NCBI RefSeq assembly: GCF_000384395.1
Contig: NZ_ARWE01000001.1
Coordinates: 1,550,001 to 1,614,000, forward strand
Direction: 5' to 3'
From: Geopsychrobacter electrodiphilus DSM 16401
GTDB taxonomy: Bacteria; Desulfobacterota; Desulfuromonadia; Desulfuromonadales; Geopsychrobacteraceae
DNA: 64,000 bases
The notes under the pieces were generated by a model. It was given only the letters and a program-made list of their open reading frames with translations, was not told where the DNA came from and did not search any database. Of this stretch, positions 45,180-55,700 are shown in pieces (position 1 is the first letter of the stretch; the number at the start of each line of letters is the position of its first letter). The position numbers were made by a program, and so were the translations under genes.

Positions 45180-45976
45180 TTCCGGGTGAGAATCGTCTCA
45201 AACTGAAACATGTTCGACGTAATTTTTCGTGGCATGCCGATGAATATGAGCGTTATGCTCTGGTTCAAAAAGTCGTGGTGCCACAACTGTTAAGGCACCT
45301 GTCGCCTGGGGCTGTTTGGCAGCGGGTGCTGGAAGTCGGTTGTGGTACCGGGATGCTCAGTCGGAAGTTTATGAAGGATCATCCCGACACAAAATTAATC
45401 CTTTCTGATCTTGCCCATGATATGAGCCGTCGTGTTGCTTGTGAGTTTCCCTTCCTCCCCGTGGTAGATGCCGACGCCGAAAATCTGCCTTTCAGAGATA
45501 CAAGCTTTGACCTGGTTTTGTCGAGTTCGGTTTACCAGTGGGTTAATCATCTGATGCAGGCTTTTGCTGAACTTGGGAGAATATTGAGCCCTGGCGGAAA
45601 GGTTGCTATGGCGCTTTTTGGTGAGCGAACCCTCCATGAGTTGCGACATTCACATGCCACTGCTTTGTCTGCAGGGAAATCTCATAGTCAGGGATTTCCG
45701 ACTATCAGTCAGGTGCGAGGAGCTGTTGGAGATCATTTCACCGTTGAGTATCTAGAGAGTCAGTTAGAGGTTGAATGGCACCCGGGAGTGCCCCACCTTT
45801 TACGCTCACTTAAGGCGATCGGCGCCCAAAATGCCAGTCGAGACCGACCCTCTGGCCTGACTTCGCGAAGGATGATGCAGCGCATGTATGATTGTTATTC
45901 AGAGAAATTCGGGAGGGAGGGGACTATCCCCGCAACCTACGAAGTGATTTATCTCGTGCTGAAGAAATGTGGTTAG
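45176..45976 (+). CDS. bioC: malonyl-ACP O-methyltransferase BioC
   Basis: 266 residues. Class I SAM methyltransferase motifs VLEVGCGTGMLSR, DADAENLPF, LVLSSSVYQWV and LSPGGKVAMALFGERT match BioC, which methylates malonyl-ACP to start pimelate synthesis. Its ATG overlaps the bioH stop. With BioH it forms the ACP-dependent route, unusual next to bioW. Confidence 0.9.
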   Translation: MIPGENRLKLKHVRRNFSWHADEYERYALVQKVVVPQLLRHLSPGAVWQRVLEVGCGTGMLSRKFMKDHPDTKLILSDLAHDMSRRVACEFPFLPVVDADAENLPFRDTSFDLVLSSSVYQWVNHLMQAFAELGRILSPGGKVAMALFGERTLHELRHSHATALSAGKSHSQGFPTISQVRGAVGDHFTVEYLESQLEVEWHPGVPHLLRSLKAIGAQNASRDRPSGLTSRRMMQRMYDCYSEKFGREGTIPATYEVIYLVLKKCG

Positions 45977-46048
45977 CCTGAACGATGCTGAAAGGGCTCT
46001 CCCCATATTGCAGGGTGGTCTGGTTCAGGGTGAAATTTTCAAGCGGGA

Positions 46049-46375
46049 TCAGATTCTGGAATCGCACACATCATTCGTCAGGATCAGACTACTGAGAAGG
46101 GCACCAACGACTTTTTGTGCCTCAGGGCATGTCACCTGATAGAATACTTCTACTCCCTCCCGGCGGCCCGATATAATTGATTTGTTTTTCAAGAGAGCCA
46201 GATGTTGAGAGACCGTCGCTTGTGGCAAGCCTAAACATTCCCAGATTTTTTTGACATTACAGGACTGTGACATCAGACCGGCGACAATTTTAAGCCGAAC
46301 CGGATGACCCAGCACCTTGAGAATTTCAGATTCACGTGTAAAGTCCTTGTTTTGATCGAAAGGGAGATCTTCCAT
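46049..46375 (-). CDS. ArsR-family transcriptional regulator
   Basis: 108 residues: winged helix-turn-helix with LGHPVRLKIVAGL, GLPQATVSQHLALLKNKSII and GRREGVEVFYQV. Two cysteines near the recognition region (SCNVKKIWECLGL) could be metal or thiol ligands, but the classical CxC of ArsR is absent. A small dyad AATAT-N4-ATATT (46402-46415) lies upstream and could be its operator. Confidence 0.88.
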   Translation of the reverse strand: MEDLPFDQNKDFTRESEILKVLGHPVRLKIVAGLMSQSCNVKKIWECLGLPQATVSQHLALLKNKSIISGRREGVEVFYQVTCPEAQKVVGALLSSLILTNDVCDSRI

Positions 46376-46722
46376 GTTCGGTAACCTCTTGGGTAAAATT
46401 GAATATATGGATATTAATTCTCACGATTCTTATGGTCAAGGCAATTGTTGATAATTTCAGTTAAGGACGCATATTTTTTAAACCAGCCCCCGGGGGGGGT
46501 GTATTTTTGTTCATTGGGGTCTCAGCCTTTATCTTCGGGTTGATCATTCTTACAAAGGTGTAGAATCTCCGCCCCGGGGAGGTCTAAGTCTGCAGGGTTT
46601 TCTTGGGAATTGACCGTTGGTTATCTGCATGACAGAGGTTACTTTTGTGACCGGCATGCCTGATCTGGCAGTTATTTGGTGTTTGCCTCGTTTTATCTTT
46701 TACAAACTGAAGAGAAAATCAG
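46376..46722. other. 347-base intergenic region upstream of the DUF3108 gene
   Basis: It contains a small AT dyad (46402-46415) near the ArsR gene, two short G/C-rich palindromic stretches (46486-46499 and near 46570) and a weak promoter-like TTGATC/TAGAAT pair with 15-base spacing (about 46538-46564). No gene or recognised RNA. Confidence 0.35.
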
Positions 46723-47553
46723 ATGAAAAAACAGATTGTTATTATATTGCTATTAATATTAATGGACCGATCCTTTGCTGTGGCTGCAGAGACGTCCACT
46801 GTTGTTCTTACCGCTTCACGTCCAGTCAATTCTCTGTTAGGTGAAACTTTAACCTACAAAATCTCTTTCCTCTGGTTTGACAAGATCGCTCGCGGAGAAA
46901 TACATCTGGAGGCTGGTAAAAAAAACGGGACATATTTGGCAACGCTTACAGCTAAAACTCTGGGCATTACCGCATTTTTTACCAGCAATCGAATCGAGAC
47001 GTATACAACTCTGATGGAGGAGGGGCCTGGTGGTTTACTCCGGCCCCTGTTGCAGACTTCCGACACGCAAAAGACAAAAAGAGGTAAGGTTACTCATCGA
47101 GAGACCAGTTACACCTTTGATTTTTCTGCTCATCGAGTAACGTATCGCAAAAGAATCAATGGGGTTGATGAGCAGGGAACGGTGTTGCCAATGGATAAGA
47201 ATAAACCGGCCTATGATTTTTTAACCGCATTTTATAACCTCCGACTCAAACGTCTGGGGGCCATAGAAGTTGGGCACGATATTAAACTTGCCGCTTTCTC
47301 TCGCAAAGGACCTGAAGAAATTGTGATTAGTCGCCTCAGCGCATCAGAGCAGAAAAAGCTCAACTTCTCGGATAAGCTTTTACTGTGTCGGGTTGTGATG
47401 GCACCGGAAACCTTTGGCACCAAAAGTCGCGATGTGTATGTCGGTTTTGATGCGCAAGTACGCCCACAATTTGCAATTGTGAAAAATGTTATCGGGTTGG
47501 GAGATGTGCGGGGTCTGTTGATTCAAAGCACTGAGCCAAAATTAAAACAGTGA
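46723..47553 (+). CDS. DUF3108 exported protein
   Basis: 276 residues with an N-terminal signal peptide (KKQIVIILLLILMDRSFAVA, cleavage near VAA). The remainder is a DUF3108 beta-rich domain (SFLWFDKIARGEIHLEA, PAYDFLTAFYNLRL, VYVGFDAQVRPQFAIV), a periplasmic protein family of unknown function. Its stop overlaps the region before the pyrophosphatase gene. Confidence 0.82.
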   Translation: MKKQIVIILLLILMDRSFAVAAETSTVVLTASRPVNSLLGETLTYKISFLWFDKIARGEIHLEAGKKNGTYLATLTAKTLGITAFFTSNRIETYTTLMEEGPGGLLRPLLQTSDTQKTKRGKVTHRETSYTFDFSAHRVTYRKRINGVDEQGTVLPMDKNKPAYDFLTAFYNLRLKRLGAIEVGHDIKLAAFSRKGPEEIVISRLSASEQKKLNFSDKLLLCRVVMAPETFGTKSRDVYVGFDAQVRPQFAIVKNVIGLGDVRGLLIQSTEPKLKQ

Positions 47554-47561
47554 AGGCTGAT

Positions 47562-49211
47562 ATGAAAAAAACGACTACTTATGTCATTGGACATCGCAAT
47601 CCTGACACTGATTCTATCTGTAGTGCTATCGCCTACGCTGAACTTTTAGCTCGTCAGGGACAAACGGATGTTCTTCCTGCACGTGCAGGGAATCTCAACA
47701 AACAGACTGAATTTGTCCTCGAGTTCTTAGGTCAAAAGTCCCCAAGGCACCTGGCGGATGTTTACCCGCGCGTCGGAGATGTGATCAGCGAAGAAACGGT
47801 CATGATTGGTTTAGATGAACCCTTGCCCAAAGCACTGGAGTTGTTTCATCGCCATAAAATAAGAACCTTACCTCTTGTTGATGAAGAAAAAAGACCGCGG
47901 GGTTTGCTCCTGCTTAAAGAAATTACCGAGCGGTTTCTTCTCCCAACCCAACCCGGAGAGATGCGTCGCATTAAAGTCAGTTCGCAATCAGTAGCCAACT
48001 GCTTGCACGCACAAATTGGGACGCTTTATGAACCCGAAGCACTTGAAGAGTTAGACCTTTATGTCGGTGCACGTGATACTCATTCATTTGCCGATTGGTT
48101 GAAGGAGATCGATCCGCGACGCAGTATTTTGATTACAGGGCAACGACCCCAGATAATCACTGCAGCAATTGACGCCGGGATTAGAATGTTAATTCTTTCT
48201 GGGCAGTCGCCTCTGAATCCCGAATTGATTAGAAAAGCACAAGCGGCACGGACCAGTCTGATCTCCAGTCCTCTTGATACTGCCAACTGTTGTTGGCTGA
48301 CGCGTCTGGCTACGCCGGTTTCTGCACTGGTTGGGGAGAGCTTTTTAAAAGTCGGACCTCTGGAGTTGCTCTCAGATTTAAGGTTCAAACTGTTGCATCA
48401 GGATGCAGTTGCCGCCGTAGTGGTTAATGAAGATGATCAGATCCTTGGGATTGTCAGTAAGAGTCATTTGTTAAAAAATGCTCCAGTTCGACTTATTCTG
48501 GTTGATCACAATGAACTTTCCCAAGCCGTAGCTGGTGCAGACAAAGTAGAAATCGATGAAGTGATTGACCATCATCGTCTCGGTAATTTTCAAACAGACA
48601 AACCTATCCGTTTTATTAATCAGCCGGTTGGTAGTACCTGCACCTTGGTGGCAACTCTCTATCGTCAGGCTGGCCTTGAGCCAACAGCTCGCATCGCCGG
48701 GTTGCTGTTGGCCGGTCTGCTTTCCGATACAATAATTCTAAAATCTCCAACCACTACCGACATAGATCGTGAGATTTTTCTGTGGTTAGAAAAATTATCG
48801 GGCCTTGATGCTGAACTATTTGGCAATAAAATCTTTTCATCTGGGAGCCCGATGGCGACTGGTCTCGGAGCTCGGGAACTCATTACAAGTGATTTTAAGG
48901 AATATGAAACCGATGGGAAAAAAATTGGTCTAGGTCAGGTAGAAGTTGTAACCTTTCAGGTCTTTTATGATCGCAAGGATGAACTCGAAGCCGAGTTGAT
49001 ACGACTGCGTGAAGAGAAGGGTTATGTTCTGGCGGCACTGTTGGTGACCGATATTGTAGAAGGGACCAGTTTGCTGTTAACCGCTGGTCCGAGAGAATTG
49101 CCGTTAATCATCGGATACCCAAAGCAAGATTCAAATCTTTATCTGGCGAGAGGAGTGCTGTCGCGTAAAAAGCAACTTGTTCCGCATCTTTTAAAAATTT
49201 TTAAAGTGTAG
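47562..49211 (+). CDS. CBS-domain manganese-dependent inorganic pyrophosphatase (family II)
   Basis: 549 residues from the ATG at 47562; the GTG at 47550 overlapping the previous stop is an alternative. Family II DHH motifs GHRNPDTDS, DHHRLGN, and SDTIILKSPTTT. A CBS-domain pair split by a DRTGG-type insert occupies about residues 65-300 (EETVMIGLDEPLPKALELF; AAVVVNEDDQILGIVSK). CBS pyrophosphatases are controlled by adenine nucleotides. The DHHA2 domain closes the protein. Role: pyrophosphate hydrolysis. Confidence 0.9.
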   Translation: MKKTTTYVIGHRNPDTDSICSAIAYAELLARQGQTDVLPARAGNLNKQTEFVLEFLGQKSPRHLADVYPRVGDVISEETVMIGLDEPLPKALELFHRHKIRTLPLVDEEKRPRGLLLLKEITERFLLPTQPGEMRRIKVSSQSVANCLHAQIGTLYEPEALEELDLYVGARDTHSFADWLKEIDPRRSILITGQRPQIITAAIDAGIRMLILSGQSPLNPELIRKAQAARTSLISSPLDTANCCWLTRLATPVSALVGESFLKVGPLELLSDLRFKLLHQDAVAAVVVNEDDQILGIVSKSHLLKNAPVRLILVDHNELSQAVAGADKVEIDEVIDHHRLGNFQTDKPIRFINQPVGSTCTLVATLYRQAGLEPTARIAGLLLAGLLSDTIILKSPTTTDIDREIFLWLEKLSGLDAELFGNKIFSSGSPMATGLGARELITSDFKEYETDGKKIGLGQVEVVTFQVFYDRKDELEAELIRLREEKGYVLAALLVTDIVEGTSLLLTAGPRELPLIIGYPKQDSNLYLARGVLSRKKQLVPHLLKIFKV

Positions 49212-49364
49212 ATTTTGGTGTTTTTTGACTTGCTTGATGTCGATATCGCAAACAATATCCGACGTCAGGAGGGAGAACGCAGGACAAATGAAATTGTTTT
49301 TTTAATTGTTACGTTTACCATAATCAGCGGACCGGCGGAGCCAAGTAATAATTTAAGAAAATCC

Positions 49365-50436
49365 CGGATTCAAGTTGTAAGTGCAACTCTAATAGTTTGG
49401 TTTGAAGGATAAGCTGCGGTAGGCTCACGGCTTCTTTCACCGACCAAAGTTAGAGGAGCGCGATGATGCACTACACACAGCTTACCCGAGAAGAAAGATA
49501 TCAGATTTCCGCCTTGAAAACAGCCGGTCAATCGAAGGCGCAAATGGCCAAGGTTCTTGGCCGCCATAAATCCACCATTGGCCGGGAGATGGCACGCAAT
49601 TGTGGGTTGAGAGGCTACAGACCCAAGCAGGCTGATGGTCTTGCTGTAAGTCGTCGTCAGGAAAAGGTCACTTGCCGTATCACTCGCGAGTCCTGGGCGC
49701 GCGTCGAGCAGTTGACCCGCGAATACTGGAGTCCAGAGCAGGTCAGCTATTGGCTGCGGCAGGAAGAATGTCTCCATGTTAGTCCCGAGTGGATTTATCA
49801 ATATGTTCTTCGTGACAAGCGGGCTGGTGGTGACATCTACCGATATCTGCGCTGTCAGAAACAACGTAAAAAGCGTTACGGTGCGCCAGATCGTCGTGGC
49901 CAGCTCAAAGGGCGCGTTTCGATCGACGAACGACCAGAGGTGGTCAACGAACGGAGTCGAGTCGGTGATTGGGAAGCCGATACGGTCATTGGCAAACAAG
50001 GCAGCGCTGTTTTGGTCACCCTCGTGGAACGCAAGACCCGTTGGAGCATGATTGGCAAGGCACCCGATCGGACAGCAAAAAAGGTTCGGGCTGTCATAGT
50101 GAAACGATTACTACCGCTGGCCTCACACGTGAAAACGTTGACTTACGACAACGGGAAAGAGTTTGCCTTGCATCTGGACATTGACGAGATGCTTCAGTCT
50201 AGCGGTTATTTTGCGCACCCTTATCATTCGTGGGAACGCGGCTTAAACGAGAACACCAATGGCCTTATTCGCCAGTTCTTCCCAAAAGGCAAGGATCTCG
50301 CTGAAGTGACTGACGAAGAGATTCAGAGAGTGATGAACAAACTCAACAACCGCCCCAGAAAATGCCTTGGATTTAAAACCCCCAATCAGGTATTTTTTGG
50401 AATCAATCCACCGGTTGCACTAGCGAATTGAATCCG
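49365..50436 (+). mobile_element. IS30-family insertion sequence
   Basis: 1072 bp bounded by 23-bp imperfect inverted repeats (49365-49387 and 50414-50436), outer part CGGATTCAA and its complement, inner part AGTGCAAC and its complement. The right repeat overlaps the end of the transposase gene. Both flanks read CC (49363-49364 and 50437-50438), a 2-bp target duplication in line with the IS30 family. It lies upstream of the sensor kinase and interrupts no visible gene. Confidence 0.9.
49463..50431 (+). CDS. IS30-family transposase
   Basis: 322 residues, intact. N-terminal helix-turn-helix (YTQLTREERYQISALK, KVLGRHKSTIGREMARN) and a DDE core with GDWEADTVIG, TYDNGKEF and ERGLNENTNGLIRQFFPKG. 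The C-terminal LNNRPRKCLGFKTP is typical. Intact reading frame and terminal repeats suggest the element could still move. Confidence 0.95.
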   Translation: MMHYTQLTREERYQISALKTAGQSKAQMAKVLGRHKSTIGREMARNCGLRGYRPKQADGLAVSRRQEKVTCRITRESWARVEQLTREYWSPEQVSYWLRQEECLHVSPEWIYQYVLRDKRAGGDIYRYLRCQKQRKKRYGAPDRRGQLKGRVSIDERPEVVNERSRVGDWEADTVIGKQGSAVLVTLVERKTRWSMIGKAPDRTAKKVRAVIVKRLLPLASHVKTLTYDNGKEFALHLDIDEMLQSSGYFAHPYHSWERGLNENTNGLIRQFFPKGKDLAEVTDEEIQRVMNKLNNRPRKCLGFKTPNQVFFGINPPVALAN

Positions 50437-50545
50437 CCTTGCTTATATAATTAAATATTAGTTTTTACTTCAATCGATGGTAAAACACCTGTCTACCAGG
50501 TAGGGTTTTTAGTAAGCAAATTCCAAAGAAATAAAACGGGTTACG

Positions 50546-52384
50546 ATGCTGAAAATTCCTTTCCTGCGCAATATTCTGCTCATCGCAATCCTCTTTGCGA
50601 CCTTATTCCCCCTTTATGATGTTTTTTTTATCATACCCTCATATCAGGACATGTTGGTGCAGGAAACCGAGCGTGATGCCAAACGGTTTGCGCGCTTTCT
50701 TGTCGTTAGTAATCAACCTGACCTGTTTCATTTTACCTCTGAAGTAATACCTGAAGCATTAGCCAGGAATATTGGTCAATTGCGTGAAGAAGGGCTGCTT
50801 GAAAAGATACGAATTTTCTCGTCAGCAGGGGAAATAATATTTTCCACAGATAAAGCTGAAGTTGGAACTCTTAATAAAAATAAATATTTCAGTGAACTGG
50901 TGGCTAAGGGGAAAACTTATTCCAAAGTTGTACATAAAGAATCAGCCACTGCCGAGGGAGCGTTAAGTGATCGTGATGTTGTAGAAACGTATATTCCTGT
51001 CATGAGGGATGATACTTTTTTGGGTGCTCTGGAGGTATATTCAGACATATCAATTATTCAGAAAAGTTTATTCTATATTACACGCAAATCTCTTTCTATG
51101 TTGGTTGTAGCATCTCTTGGCCTGTTGTTTATGACATTACTTGTGTTGTTCCGAGCACGCGACAGTATTGCTGCTCGAGATCAGTCTGAGGCTGCATTAC
51201 ACCACGCCAAAGAAGACCTTGAACTTCGGGTTGGGCAACGTACGGTCGAACTTTCTTCTGCAAATCAGTTGTTGGCCACTGAAATTTCTGCGCGAGAAAA
51301 AGCGCAGTTTGCTCAAAAAAAAGCCTTCATTGCTACGCTTGAAGCTCGAGATCGGATTCATGCGATTATCACCTCGGTCGCTGATGCCCTGTTGGTTGTA
51401 GATAATCTGGATTGCGTTTTATTAATCAATCCTGCGGCAGAAATACTTTTTAATGTAAGAGCTGAAGCGGTTGTTGGTTGTCGCCTGGCTGATGTCATCC
51501 GTTATGACGAGCTATTGCTTCAAATAGCAAAGATCCGCAATCAACTCACCACGCAAGATGTCTGTGAGTTTGATTTTTGTTTACCAAATACAGATTTGCA
51601 ACGTGTGTATCAGGGGCGTGCCTCTGGTCTGCGTGAAACCGGAACCAATGGTTGTGGCCTCATTCTGCTGATTCATGATGTCACTAACGAACGCCAAATT
51701 GATCGAATGAAAAGCGAATTTGTTTCAATGGCTGCTCATGAGTTACAAACTCCGCTAACCATGATTCTTGGTTATAGTGAATTATTACTCGACATTTCTA
51801 AGCAGTTTACACCTGAAGAAAAAAGTGAATTTTTACAGGTTATCAATGATAAGTCGGTTGAACTTTCTGCTTTGATTGATGACATTTTGGATCTGTCTCG
51901 CATCGAAGCTGGCCGCGGTTTGTTGCTTAATTTTTCTCGGGTTGATATTGGAGATCTTTGTCGCAAGCTGGTCTCTGACCTTCGTGAAATCAATACTCTG
52001 CACAAATTTGAAATGAAAATTCCAGAGCAGCCGATTATTATTGAGGCCGATGGTCCACGCTTGACACAGGTGATTGAAAATTTAATGGAAAATGCGATTA
52101 AATATTCTCCTGAAGGAGGCCGGATTCAGGTCGTTTTAAGGCAGGAAGGAAATTGGATGTGTCTTGATATCATTGACCAGGGAATCGGGTTGAGTGCCGA
52201 AGAGAAAACGCATGCATTCGAACGCTTTTATCGGGCCGATTCCTCAAATACGGCCATTCGAGGAACGGGTTTAGGATTGAGTCTTTCACGCTTCATTATT
52301 GATGCTCATGAAGGAACTATCGAAATTTTTAGCAGCAAAGGGAAGGGGACGCGTCTCGAAGTACGATTACCACGGGTTTGTTAA
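50546..52384 (+). CDS. sensor histidine kinase with PAS domain
   Basis: 612 residues. Membrane span (about 9-31), periplasmic sensor domain (about 32-175), second span (about 180-203), coiled coil, PAS domain (about 265-385), HisKA with AAHELQTPL (H398) and HATPase_c with ENLMENAIKYSPEGG, DQGIGLS and GTGLGLSLSRFI. No response regulator is adjacent. An IS30 element sits 110 bases upstream and may affect its expression. Confidence 0.92.
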   Translation: MLKIPFLRNILLIAILFATLFPLYDVFFIIPSYQDMLVQETERDAKRFARFLVVSNQPDLFHFTSEVIPEALARNIGQLREEGLLEKIRIFSSAGEIIFSTDKAEVGTLNKNKYFSELVAKGKTYSKVVHKESATAEGALSDRDVVETYIPVMRDDTFLGALEVYSDISIIQKSLFYITRKSLSMLVVASLGLLFMTLLVLFRARDSIAARDQSEAALHHAKEDLELRVGQRTVELSSANQLLATEISAREKAQFAQKKAFIATLEARDRIHAIITSVADALLVVDNLDCVLLINPAAEILFNVRAEAVVGCRLADVIRYDELLLQIAKIRNQLTTQDVCEFDFCLPNTDLQRVYQGRASGLRETGTNGCGLILLIHDVTNERQIDRMKSEFVSMAAHELQTPLTMILGYSELLLDISKQFTPEEKSEFLQVINDKSVELSALIDDILDLSRIEAGRGLLLNFSRVDIGDLCRKLVSDLREINTLHKFEMKIPEQPIIIEADGPRLTQVIENLMENAIKYSPEGGRIQVVLRQEGNWMCLDIIDQGIGLSAEEKTHAFERFYRADSSNTAIRGTGLGLSLSRFIIDAHEGTIEIFSSKGKGTRLEVRLPRVC

Positions 52385-52720
52385 TATTTTCCTTAAATGT
52401 ATGTTTTTCAAAGCCTGCCGTTACAAAAAATATCTGACACCCTTACCATATCTGGGAACATCTATATTGACTGATAAACAGGTGTATTTACACAGTTCAC
52501 TTCAGTTGATGGACTGAGGTCTGAATTTTATCTGCGTAATATGATAGAAATAGAACAGTATTATGTGTTGACATTGAGCATAGTATTCTGTTTTATGAGA
52601 GCTCAAAAAATCCATAACTACCTAAAATAATTCAAAAAAATTTAGTTTTAATGAAATTTTTTAGCCATCTCAAAAAATCACAAATTTGTAAGTTGTTTAC
52701 GTCTAGAGGAGGACTTCGGC
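52385..52720 (+). other. 336-base intergenic region before pyruvate carboxylase
   Basis: AT-rich. A promoter-like TTGACA (52568-52573) with 17-base spacing to TTTTAT (52591-52596) is the only feature recognised. No dyad or riboswitch seen. Confidence 0.4.
52568..52596 (+). promoter_or_regulatory. candidate promoter of pyruvate carboxylase
   Basis: TTGACA-N17-TTTTAT. The -10 matches only four of six bases. The coding start lies 125 bases downstream. Confidence 0.35.
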
Positions 52721-55700
52721 ATGTCTGTAATAAAGTTTAAAAAAATTATGGCGGCCAACCGCGGCGAAATTGCGATTCGAATTTTTCGGGCATGCACTGA
52801 ACTCGGGATCAACACGGTTGCCATCTATTCGGAGCAGGATCGGCTATCCTTGCATCGCTACAAGGCGGATGAGGCCTATCTGATTGGCAAAGGGAAAGGG
52901 CCGATCGATGCTTATCTCGATTTTGAAGAGATTGTTGACCTGGCTCGCAGAAGAGACATTGACGCGATTCATCCCGGGTATGGTTTTTTATCGGAAAATG
53001 CCGATTTTGCCGACGCTTGCGCGCGGGCCGGAATCGCTTTTATTGGACCCACTGGCGACATCATGCGGAGTCTTGGGGACAAGGTCGCTGGCCGTGAGGT
53101 GGCTATGGCTGCCGGAGTTCCCATCGTACCGGGGACGGTGAAACCTGTTCTGTCTCAAGAAGAGGCGTTACTCTTTGCCAAGCAGTGCGGTTATCCCATC
53201 ATTGTAAAAGCGTCCGCCGGCGGTGGGGGGCGCGGCATGCGGGTTGTGCGCAATCAGCAGGAATTGAAGGAAGGTTTGCGTTCCGCCGCCAGTGAGGCTG
53301 CCGCTTCCTTTGGTAATGCTGAAGTGTTTATGGAAAAATATATCGAAAAGCCCAAGCACATCGAAGTGCAACTGCTTGGTGACCATTACGGCAATCTGGT
53401 GCACTTGTACGAGCGGGATTGCTCCATTCAGCGGCGCCATCAAAAGGTCATCGAAGTTGCTCCGGCCTTATCCTTGACCAAAAAGCAGCGTGAAGAAGTT
53501 TGTGGCTACGCACTGGCGATCGGCAACAAGGTAAAATACCGGAATGCCGGTACGGTTGAATTCTTAATGGACACCGATAACAGGTTCTATTTTATCGAGG
53601 TGAATCCACGCATTCAGGTGGAGCATACGGTTACGGAGCTGGTGACCATGCGCAATCTGGTGCAGGCCCAGATTCAGGTAGCGGAGGGCCATAAACTTTC
53701 CGATCCGGAAATCGGGATTAAGCGTCAGAGTGATATCGAACTGCGGGGAGCTGCTATCCAGTGCCGGATCACCACGGAAGACCCAACCAACAATTTTGCC
53801 CCCGATTTCGGCAAGTTGAAGGTATATCGGAGTGCGGCAGGGCTTGGTGTGCGTCTGGATGCCGGAAGTGCCTATGCCGGTGCCGAGATCAATCCTCATT
53901 ATGATTCGATGCTGGTCAAAGTCTCGACCTATGGTCGTGATCTGCTGCAGGCGTCACGCACCATGGATCGTGCGCTGCAGGAGTTCCGCATCCGCGGGGT
54001 TAAAACCAATATCAGTTTTCTGGAAAAGGTGATTACCCATCCCGATTTTCTGGCCAGTAACTGCAATACCTCATTTCTTGAGACTCACCCTGAAGTATTT
54101 CAATTCCCGATTAAAAAAGACCGCGCCAACAAGATTCTTTCCTTTATCGGGCATACCACAGTCAATGGCTATCCCGGAATTTCGCCGGCCAAGCGACTTC
54201 ATTCGCGACAATTACGCGATGCCACAGTCCCCGTGATCCCCTATGGACAAACCTTGCCACGGGGAAGTCGTGACATCCTGCTTGATAAGGGGCCCGAGGG
54301 GCTGGCGACCTGGGCGCGCAAGAGCAATCGATTGCTAGTGACTGATACCACCATGCGCGATGCCCATCAATCACTGATGGCGACCCGTTTCCGGACTGCC
54401 GACCTCGATCGAATTGCCGAGGCGACGGCACATCTGGGTGGCGGCCTCTTTTCCCTTGAGATGTGGGGTGGCGCAACTTTTGACGTGGCCATGCGTTTTC
54501 TGTGTGAAGACCCCTGGGAGCGTCTGGATCGTCTGCGGGCGAAGATCCCGAATATCTGCTTCCAGATGCTGCTGCGCGGCTCCAACGCTGTCGGTTACAC
54601 CAACTATCCTGATAACGTAGTGCAAGAATTCGTCAAGCATGCTGCTCAAGGCGGGATTGATATTTTTCGGGTCTTCGATTCGCTGAACTGGACCAAAGGG
54701 ATGCAGGTTGCGATGGAGGCAGTGCGCAAAGAAGGCGCTGTGTGCGAAGCGTCTATCTGCTACACCGGGGATATTCTTGATCCGAAACGCGACAAATATC
54801 CACTTGAATACTATATCAAGATGGCCAAGGAGCTCGAGAAGATGGGGGCACATATTCTGGCGATCAAGGATATGGCCGGGCTGCTCAAGCCGTTCGCTGC
54901 AGAAAAACTGGTCAAGGCCCTTAAAAACGAAATTGCCATTCCGATCCATCTACATACTCATGATACCTCCAGTAACGGCGGAGCCACATTGTTGATGGCC
55001 GCTCAGGCTGGTTGTGATGTGGTTGATGCGGCGCTTTCGTCGGTTTCCGGTTTAACCGCACAACCCAATATGAACGCAATGCTGGCTGCTCTTGAGGGCA
55101 CGATCTGGGATCCGCAGCTTGATATGCCCGGGCTGCAGAAACTCGCGAATTATTGGGAGACCTGCCGGACCTATTATGCGCCATTTGAATCTGAGCTGCG
55201 CAGTGGAACGGCTCAGGTTTATGAGCATGAGATCCCCGGGGGGCAGTATTCGAACTACAAGCCGCAAGTTGAAGGGATGGGGTTGGGCCACCGCTGGGAA
55301 GAGTGCAAGCAGATGTACCGCAAGGTCAATGATATGTTCGGCGATTTGGTTAAGGTGACGCCAAGCTCAAAAATTGTTGGTGATATGGCGATGTTTATGA
55401 TCCAGAATAATCTTGAACCCGCAGATGTGATGCAGCGTGGCCATGAGCTGACCTTTCCGCAGGGAGTCATTGATTTTTTTAAAGGGATGATCGGTCAGCC
55501 GTATGGGGGATTTCCCAAGGAGTTACAGAAGATCATCCTGAAGGGCGAGGAGCCGTTGACCTGTCGCCCCGGAGAATTGTTGGAACCGATCGATTTTGTC
55601 GCTAAAAAAGCAGAGCTCGAAAAGAAACTGGACCATAGGATCTCTGATCGTGACGTTCTCTCCGCCGTTCTTTATCCGGGGGTTTTTGAGGAGTTTAACC

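Noticed and set aside
46486-46499. CCCCCGGGGG-type palindrome in the ArsR-DUF3108 gap
   Set aside because: It has no loop and no flanking promoter or repeat context, so probably a composition effect.
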